From the NCBI GenBank assembly GCA_964641135.1, contig CAZXJV010000033.1, forward strand, positions 1 to 28,094: a stretch of DNA of 28,094 nucleotides, in the 5' to 3' direction. The notes under the pieces were generated by a model. That model did not search any database. It saw only the letters and a list, made by a program, of their open reading frames with translations, and was not told the origin of the DNA. This DNA is from Teretinema sp964641135. GTDB taxonomy: Bacteria > Spirochaetota > Spirochaetia > Treponematales > Treponemataceae. Below, piece after piece: positions 23,578-28,094 of this stretch (position 1 is its first letter; the number at the start of each line of letters is the position of its first letter). The translations under genes were made by a program, and so were the position numbers.

Positions 23578-24954
23578 ATGTCGGAATCATTTGCTCAGCT
23601 GGTAGAAACCCAGCGAAAACTCTTTAATTCAGGTATAACCAGGGCAGTTCCCTTCAGAAAGGAGCTTTTAAAACGCCTGGAAAAATGTATTTTGTCACAT
23701 GAAGCCGAGATTCTGGAAGCACTGCACACCGATCTGGGTAAAAGTGATTTTGAGGCCTTTACAACAGAAATTCTTCTGGTGCTTGGCGAAATCCGCCTTA
23801 TGCGCAGATCATTGGCCCGCTGGTCCCGTCCGCGCCGCGTCTTTCCCGGCCTGTTTAATATGCCGGGATCGGCACGGGTATTCCGCGAGCCCCACGGGGT
23901 AACGCTTATACTATCGCCCTGGAACTATCCCTTCCAGCTTGCAGTCATGCCCCTTGCAGGCGCCCTGGCAGCAGGGAATACGGTTATTCTCAAGCCCTCC
24001 GCCTACGCACCCGCCGTTTCCGCCCTTATGGCCCGCCTGTTCAATACCGAATTTGCGCCGGGTATTCTGCGGGTGGTAGAAGGCGGGCGGACTGTAAACG
24101 CAGGTCTTCTGGAGCAGCACTTTGACCACATCTTCTTCACCGGCAGCACTACCGTCGGACGGCTGGTCATGGAAAAGGCATCACGCTATCTGACACCGGT
24201 TACACTTGAACTCGGCGGAAAAAGCCCCTGTATCATCGATAAAACCGCCGATATCGACCTTGCCGCAAAACGAATCATCTGGGGCAAGCTGATCAATTCC
24301 GGGCAAACCTGTGTTGCACCCGATTATGTACTGGTGCACAGCGCAGTACATAAACGATTTATAGCGGCAGCACGGCTATGGATAAACCGGTATTACGGCG
24401 ATATGCCGCACAAAAACCAGGCTTATCCGCATATTATTAACCGCACCCATTTTGACCGTCTTTCCGCCCTGATCGAAACAGAAAAAGAGACAATTGTAGC
24501 AGGAGGAATTACAGACAGCGTTACGATGAAAATAGCCCCCACCCTTTTTGATGGTGTCGCATGGGAATCACCCCTCATGCAGGAAGAACTGTTCGGGCCT
24601 TTGCTGCCGATTATTGAATGGGATGTTGAAGCCGATATCCGGGACCGCATTCTTTCCCGTCCCCGGCCCCTTGCCCTGTACGTATTCAGCAGGGACAAAG
24701 AACGCATCCGCCGGCTCACACAGAGCATTCCCTTCGGCGGGGGCTGTGTCAACGACACAATCATGCATGTTGCTTCGCACAGCCTTCCCTTCGGCGGTAC
24801 CGGTGAAAGCGGAATGGGCAGCTATCACGGCCGCCGCAGCTTTGAAACCTTTAGCCGCGAAAAACCGGTACTGTCAAAACCGGCGCTGTTTGATCTTCCA
24901 CTCCGGTATCCTCCGTTCGAAGGAGTCTACCGGCGCTTCCGGCGGTTTCTTTGA
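23578..24954 (+). CDS. Aldehyde dehydrogenase (class 3-like)
   Basis: NAD(P)-dependent aldehyde oxidation enzyme of 458 aa, the short ALDH3/fatty-aldehyde type. The catalytic Cys245 is in NSGQTCVAPDY and the general-base Glu211 in TLELGGKSPCI. The oxyanion Asn115 is in SPWNYPFQ, and Lys139 in ILKPSAYAP binds the cofactor phosphate/ribose. The C-terminal LPFGGTGESGMGSYHGRRSF block is typical. AGGAG six bases before the ATG at 23578 sets the start; the open frame before it overlaps the aminopeptidase. No C-terminal membrane helix is apparent. Substrate (medium/long-chain or aromatic aldehydes) not determined. Convergent with luxS, leaving 23 bp. Confidence 0.93.
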   Translation: MSESFAQLVETQRKLFNSGITRAVPFRKELLKRLEKCILSHEAEILEALHTDLGKSDFEAFTTEILLVLGEIRLMRRSLARWSRPRRVFPGLFNMPGSARVFREPHGVTLILSPWNYPFQLAVMPLAGALAAGNTVILKPSAYAPAVSALMARLFNTEFAPGILRVVEGGRTVNAGLLEQHFDHIFFTGSTTVGRLVMEKASRYLTPVTLELGGKSPCIIDKTADIDLAAKRIIWGKLINSGQTCVAPDYVLVHSAVHKRFIAAARLWINRYYGDMPHKNQAYPHIINRTHFDRLSALIETEKETIVAGGITDSVTMKIAPTLFDGVAWESPLMQEELFGPLLPIIEWDVEADIRDRILSRPRPLALYVFSRDKERIRRLTQSIPFGGGCVNDTIMHVASHSLPFGGTGESGMGSYHGRRSFETFSREKPVLSKPALFDLPLRYPPFEGVYRRFRRFL

Positions 24955-24977
24955 ACAAGATGCTGCGGCAGGCTTTT

Positions 24978-25451
24978 TTAAAAGGCTTGCCAGCCTTTGG
25001 CATCGATACCCTCTACCCAACGGCGGGCCCAGTAGCGGGCGCCGTCTGCATCATGTTCCTGCCAGTTTCCGCACATAACAGGATCGCGGCCGGGAATTTC
25101 CTCTTCGACAGGCCACTGCCCTACCTTTACAAGAACCGTCCGCAGCTTTGCGGCTATCTCCGCCTCGCTGACAGCACCGAACACAGTAAGATAAAAACCG
25201 GTACGGCAGCCCATCGGTGAAAAATCAATTACACCATCCAGTTCATCCCTGATATACTCGGCAATTAAATGCTCAAGGGTATGTATGGCTGAATTCGGCA
25301 GGACCTCGGTATTGGGCTGACAAAACCGGACATCATACTTGGTAACAACATCTCCGGCCGGTCCGGTCTTGGTTCCGGCAATACGGACATAGGGTGCTCG
25401 TACCTTTGTATGATCAAGACTGAAACTTTCCACATTACGGGATTCAAGCAT
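24978..25451 (-). CDS. luxS: S-ribosylhomocysteine lyase (AI-2 synthase)
   Basis: Homodimeric metalloenzyme splitting S-ribosylhomocysteine into homocysteine and DPD, the precursor of autoinducer-2. It has 157 aa. Metal ligands are His57 and His61 (HTLEH, with Glu60 catalytic) and Cys127 (MCGNWQEHD); Cys82 (GCRTGFY) is the second catalytic residue. The ATG overlaps the mtnN stop by 8 nt and its GGAGG lies in the last mtnN codons, so translation is coupled. Together with MtnN it forms the two-step S-adenosylhomocysteine recycling route. AI-2 signalling itself would need a receptor, which is not in the window. Confidence 0.96.
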   Translation of the reverse strand: MLESRNVESFSLDHTKVRAPYVRIAGTKTGPAGDVVTKYDVRFCQPNTEVLPNSAIHTLEHLIAEYIRDELDGVIDFSPMGCRTGFYLTVFGAVSEAEIAAKLRTVLVKVGQWPVEEEIPGRDPVMCGNWQEHDADGARYWARRWVEGIDAKGWQAF

Positions 25452-26178
25452 ATATCACCTCCAGCATCGCAATAACAAGGGCCGCGCTGATGCGGGCCGC
25501 TTTGGGCGAGAATTCTTCATAGGAAAGATGGGCTTCAGTACCGGCAAGATCCGATATACTGCGAAGAACAACAAAGGGTATCTTGTTCACTGTACATACG
25601 TGAGCAACGGCAGCACCTTCCATCTCGACACAGGCCGGTGCAAAAAGATCAATAATCCTTTTACGAGCAGCAGGATCCGATACAAATAAATCACCAGAAG
25701 CAACTCTACCTGCAAGCAAACGGTGACTTTGTCCGGTATCTTCCTGAAGTGCAACAGCTGCAGCCCGTTTTTCCCAGGCGCGCTGAACAGCAGCTATCAT
25801 TGCCTGATCCGCACTATAAAACGGCGAATCTGTTCCGGGAACCTGACCGGGGACGTATCCAAAAAAAGTCGCATCCATATCATGCTCTACGGTATCGGTG
25901 GAAACAACCATATCAAGAACAGACAGGCTTTCTGCAAGCCCGCCGGCAACCCCGGTATTGATTATTCGTTCCGCCTTATAAACAGAAATCAGAATCTGTG
26001 TGCACAGGGCAGCATTTACCTTGCCTATTCCGCAGCAGACAACCACAACAGGGGCCCCCTGTATCAATCCGCTATGAAATCCGCAGCCGCCATGGTGTTC
26101 AATTCTGCAGTCCATCATTTCCGAGGTAAGAAGAGTTACCTCCTGCTGTTCAGCTCCAATTATTCCAGTAACAGACAA
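25444..26178 (-). CDS. mtnN: 5'-methylthioadenosine/S-adenosylhomocysteine nucleosidase
   Basis: Pfs enzyme of 244 aa releasing adenine from MTA and SAH and giving the LuxS substrate. The N-terminus GIIGAEQQEV holds the catalytic Glu13 (Glu12 in E. coli), INTGVAGGL is the nucleoside-binding loop, VEMEGAAVAHVC binds the ribose and RSISDLAG holds the catalytic Asp. The start is a TTG at 26178: AAGGAG six bases upstream overlaps the kinase stop codon, and no ATG or GTG fits better. Only 3 nt separate it from the kinase stop. It overlaps luxS by 8 nt. The rare TTG may keep expression low relative to luxS. Confidence 0.95.
   Translation of the reverse strand: MSVTGIIGAEQQEVTLLTSEMMDCRIEHHGGCGFHSGLIQGAPVVVVCCGIGKVNAALCTQILISVYKAERIINTGVAGGLAESLSVLDMVVSTDTVEHDMDATFFGYVPGQVPGTDSPFYSADQAMIAAVQRAWEKRAAAVALQEDTGQSHRLLAGRVASGDLFVSDPAARKRIIDLFAPACVEMEGAAVAHVCTVNKIPFVVLRSISDLAGTEAHLSYEEFSPKAARISAALVIAMLEVIYA
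25458..25462 (-). promoter_or_regulatory. Ribosome binding site of luxS embedded in mtnN
   Basis: Minus-strand GGAGG six bases before the luxS ATG, lying in the last codons of mtnN (LEVIYA). Confidence 0.75.
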
Positions 26179-26181
26179 AAA

Positions 26182-28094
26182 CTACTCCTTTTGTGCTTCC
26201 AGATATCCGGACACAGATTCAATAAGCTGTTCAAGCTCATCGCGTACAACCGGGAACAGCCGGTCAATGATAGCAGTGTTATCTGCAGTTATTGCCTGTT
26301 CCAGCTCGCGTGCATGCCTGGGTATTTCCGTTCCGCCAATATTTGCAATACTGCTTATAAGGGCGTGTACTGCGGTTCGGAACGCTTCCTTATCTTCGCC
26401 GGTTCGGCCCTGTTCTATCCTGTCAAGCATCTTGGGCCCGGAACGGGCAAAAACACCCAGAATCATTTCAAGGTTTTTTTCAGAACCGGTATACATAATG
26501 CCCTGCTGCTTATCAAGCCCGGGTATCCAGACAGCTCCCTTTTCCGATAATCCTTCATCGGCGGTTATGCCAATCCCGGCTGTGGTGGTTCCGGGTGAAA
26601 CAGTGGTAATTGATGCGGTTCCGGGTGCTCCGGTGCCGGTATGGCTTGATGAACTGGCAGGACTTTCCTCCCCGCCTTTTTTCCAGCATTCTTCCGGCAA
26701 CCACCGCCGCAGACAGGATTGAAATGCGTTATACCCGACAGGTTTGAATAAGTGATCGCAAATTGCAACATCCAGATACGCCTGTTCGTAGCTTTCCGGA
26801 CTGTTAGCTGTCAGTGCAACCACCGGTACGTGTGCGTTAATACCGCCCATAGCCCTCAAGCGACGGGTGGTTTCAATCCCGTCTATACCGGGCATACGGT
26901 GATCCATGAAAACAAGATCATAGCGTCGGGCTGCAAGCTGCTCGAGCGCATCAAATCCGTCCTCCGCTTCATCAACCTGTATATCAAAGGTTTGCAGAAA
27001 GCCGAGCGCTACCTTACGATTAACAGTACTGTCATCAACAACCAAAATTCGTGCATCAGGTGCCCGCAGATTATCCAGCTGCCTGCCCGGGACTGCAGAT
27101 TTAGATTCATTAAGGGTACCGGCAAAATCAACCGTGCGACCGCCAATCCAGTCCAGAAAAACCGGCAGCATCAACGGTTTGAACAGGCAATCGATGTCCG
27201 GCAGTCGTTCCCCGTCTGTCAAATCCGAAAGGCTCATCAATGCAAGGCTACGCATGGTACTGTCAGGCCGACGGCACTCGCATACACAGTCATACCCGCC
27301 TTTAAATTCCACCAGGCAATGAGTATAGGCATTCTTTTGTGCCAGATGGAAACGGAGCTGCTCAAGATCTGTACAAATCGTTACACCGGAATCAAGCCAG
27401 GCAGCCATACGTCGTATGGAATCCAGGATTGCAGGGTCGCGATCATATACCAGCAAGCGCACAGCGCCTGCTTCAGGAATAACTGAAACAGGAGGTGTCC
27501 CCGGTTCGACATCCTGGCTGATTTCGGCGGTGAATACCGAACCCGCCCCATCCGCACTGTCCAGGCGTATGGAACCGGCCATCATCCGGGCCAGATTGTA
27601 GCAGATAGAAAGCCCCAGGCCGGAGCCCTCAATACCACGGTCGACCGCACCGTCAAAACGGGTAAATCTGGAAAACAGCAGATGTTGTTTATCCCGGGGG
27701 ATTCCGATACCGGTATCTGCAACAGACATAATAAGGCGGACATGCCCTGAACCGGCAGTTTCAACGTGAATCGACAAGGATACAGAACCCTGTTCCGTAA
27801 ATTTTACCGCATTATTCAACAGATTTATCAGGATCTGTTTAATCCGTATCTCGTCCCCGATCATCACCGAAGGAATATCAGGCTCAAGATTTACCGTCAA
27901 TGAAAGTTCTTTTTCATGCGCCTTAACCCGTACCAGATTGACTACATCAGTTAAAAGCGATTCAAATCGCCAGGGTGAGCGGTTCAAGGACAAGGAGCCT
28001 GCTTCCATCCTTGAAAAATCAAGAATGTCATTGATAATTCCCAGCAACATCGCCGCCGAAGAACGGATATGAGTTATATAGTTTTGTTGCTCAG
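26182..28094 (-). CDS. Hybrid sensor histidine kinase, 5'-truncated
   Basis: The frame stays open to the window edge, with EQQNYITHIRSSAAMLLGII leading into NDILDFSRMEAG, the second helix of a HisKA dimerisation domain. The phospho-acceptor His and the sensor part lie outside. Next is an HATPase with N box NLLNNAVKFTEQG, G1 DTGIGIPRD and G2 GSGLGLSIC. Then comes a receiver-like domain that seems degenerate (LLVYDRDPAILDS, but CLVEFKGGYD where the phospho-Asp is expected). A normal receiver follows (ILVVDDSTVNRKV, FMDHRMPGIDG, FKPV), then a Ser/Thr/Gly-rich linker and a C-terminal Hpt-like domain (VHALISSIANIG). A REC-REC-Hpt phosphorelay layout is usual for ArcB/BarA-type kinases. It is the first visible gene of the mtnN-luxS unit, with 3 nt to mtnN. 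Signal and partner regulator unknown. Confidence 0.9.
   Translation of the reverse strand, partial: EQQNYITHIRSSAAMLLGIINDILDFSRMEAGSLSLNRSPWRFESLLTDVVNLVRVKAHEKELSLTVNLEPDIPSVMIGDEIRIKQILINLLNNAVKFTEQGSVSLSIHVETAGSGHVRLIMSVADTGIGIPRDKQHLLFSRFTRFDGAVDRGIEGSGLGLSICYNLARMMAGSIRLDSADGAGSVFTAEISQDVEPGTPPVSVIPEAGAVRLLVYDRDPAILDSIRRMAAWLDSGVTICTDLEQLRFHLAQKNAYTHCLVEFKGGYDCVCECRRPDSTMRSLALMSLSDLTDGERLPDIDCLFKPLMLPVFLDWIGGRTVDFAGTLNESKSAVPGRQLDNLRAPDARILVVDDSTVNRKVALGFLQTFDIQVDEAEDGFDALEQLAARRYDLVFMDHRMPGIDGIETTRRLRAMGGINAHVPVVALTANSPESYEQAYLDVAICDHLFKPVGYNAFQSCLRRWLPEECWKKGGEESPASSSSHTGTGAPGTASITTVSPGTTTAGIGITADEGLSEKGAVWIPGLDKQQGIMYTGSEKNLEMILGVFARSGPKMLDRIEQGRTGEDKEAFRTAVHALISSIANIGGTEIPRHARELEQAITADNTAIIDRLFPVVRDELEQLIESVSGYLEAQKE
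26185..26190 (-). promoter_or_regulatory. Ribosome binding site deciding the TTG start of mtnN
   Basis: Minus-strand AAGGAG, six bases before TTG; its downstream bases (TAG) are the kinase stop codon. It supports translation of mtnN by ribosomes ending on the kinase. Confidence 0.75.

Noticed and set aside
24981..24998. Hairpin AAAGGCT-n4-AGCCTTT at the end of luxS as a terminator
   Set aside because: No T-run follows on either strand (A-rich on the minus strand, GGCATCG on the plus strand), and it lies in the last luxS codons.

Overview
The window looks like chromosomal DNA of a free-living, pigmented spirochete (Spirochaeta / Alkalispirochaeta / Salinispira-like). That assignment is inferred from gene content and general protein style: a carotenoid operon with a fused archaeal-type lycopene cyclase, a bacterial XPB helicase with a partner gene, LuxS with MTA/SAH nucleosidase, and a Cache-type chemoreceptor. 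There is no rRNA or other direct taxonomic marker. No tRNA, rRNA, CRISPR array, insertion sequence or phage gene was seen. Coding density is high, and both end genes are cut by the window edges.

Layout. 1-968: 3' part of a CorC/TlyC-type CBS-domain membrane protein (+). 1108-3300: methyl-accepting chemotaxis protein (+), convergent with nagB (3361-4161, -), with an 11-bp inverted repeat between them. 4282-8050 (-): XPB-type helicase and a separately encoded helicase-associated protein, overlapping by 11 bp, with a strong promoter that ends almost on the helicase ATG. 8131-10677 (-): GH31 alpha-glucosidase with its own near-consensus promoter. 10782-11960 (-): pentapeptide-repeat protein, divergent from the pigment operon.

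12138-19295 (+) is a tightly packed seven-gene isoprenoid/carotenoid operon: crtI, crtB, crtE, crtYcd, crtD, cruF, ispH. Most junctions overlap by 1-8 nt. Read as a pathway, IspH supplies IPP/DMAPP, CrtE makes GGPP, CrtB phytoene and CrtI lycopene. The fused CrtYcd cyclises one or both ends, CruF hydrates the remaining psi end, and CrtD adds the 3',4' double bond. The predicted product is a monocyclic 1'-hydroxylated torulene-type carotenoid. The 321 bases after ispH hold three 95-bp tandem repeats, each with two hairpins, ending in a 19-bp perfect bidirectional terminator. Only the ascending arm of that terminator is duplicated in the repeats. This is the least explained structure in the window.

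19617-21512 (-): a conserved secreted protein of unknown function and a SprT-like HExxH protein with a coiled-coil tail. 21576-22340 (-): RsmE 16S rRNA methyltransferase, divergent from an M29 aminopeptidase (22404-23525, +) that is followed by a class-3-like aldehyde dehydrogenase (23578-24954, +). 24978-28094 (-): luxS, mtnN and a hybrid histidine kinase, packed as kinase > mtnN > luxS with an 8-nt overlap, a TTG start and embedded Shine-Dalgarno sites. This would link AI-2 production and S-adenosylhomocysteine recycling to a sensor protein. The kinase runs off the window.
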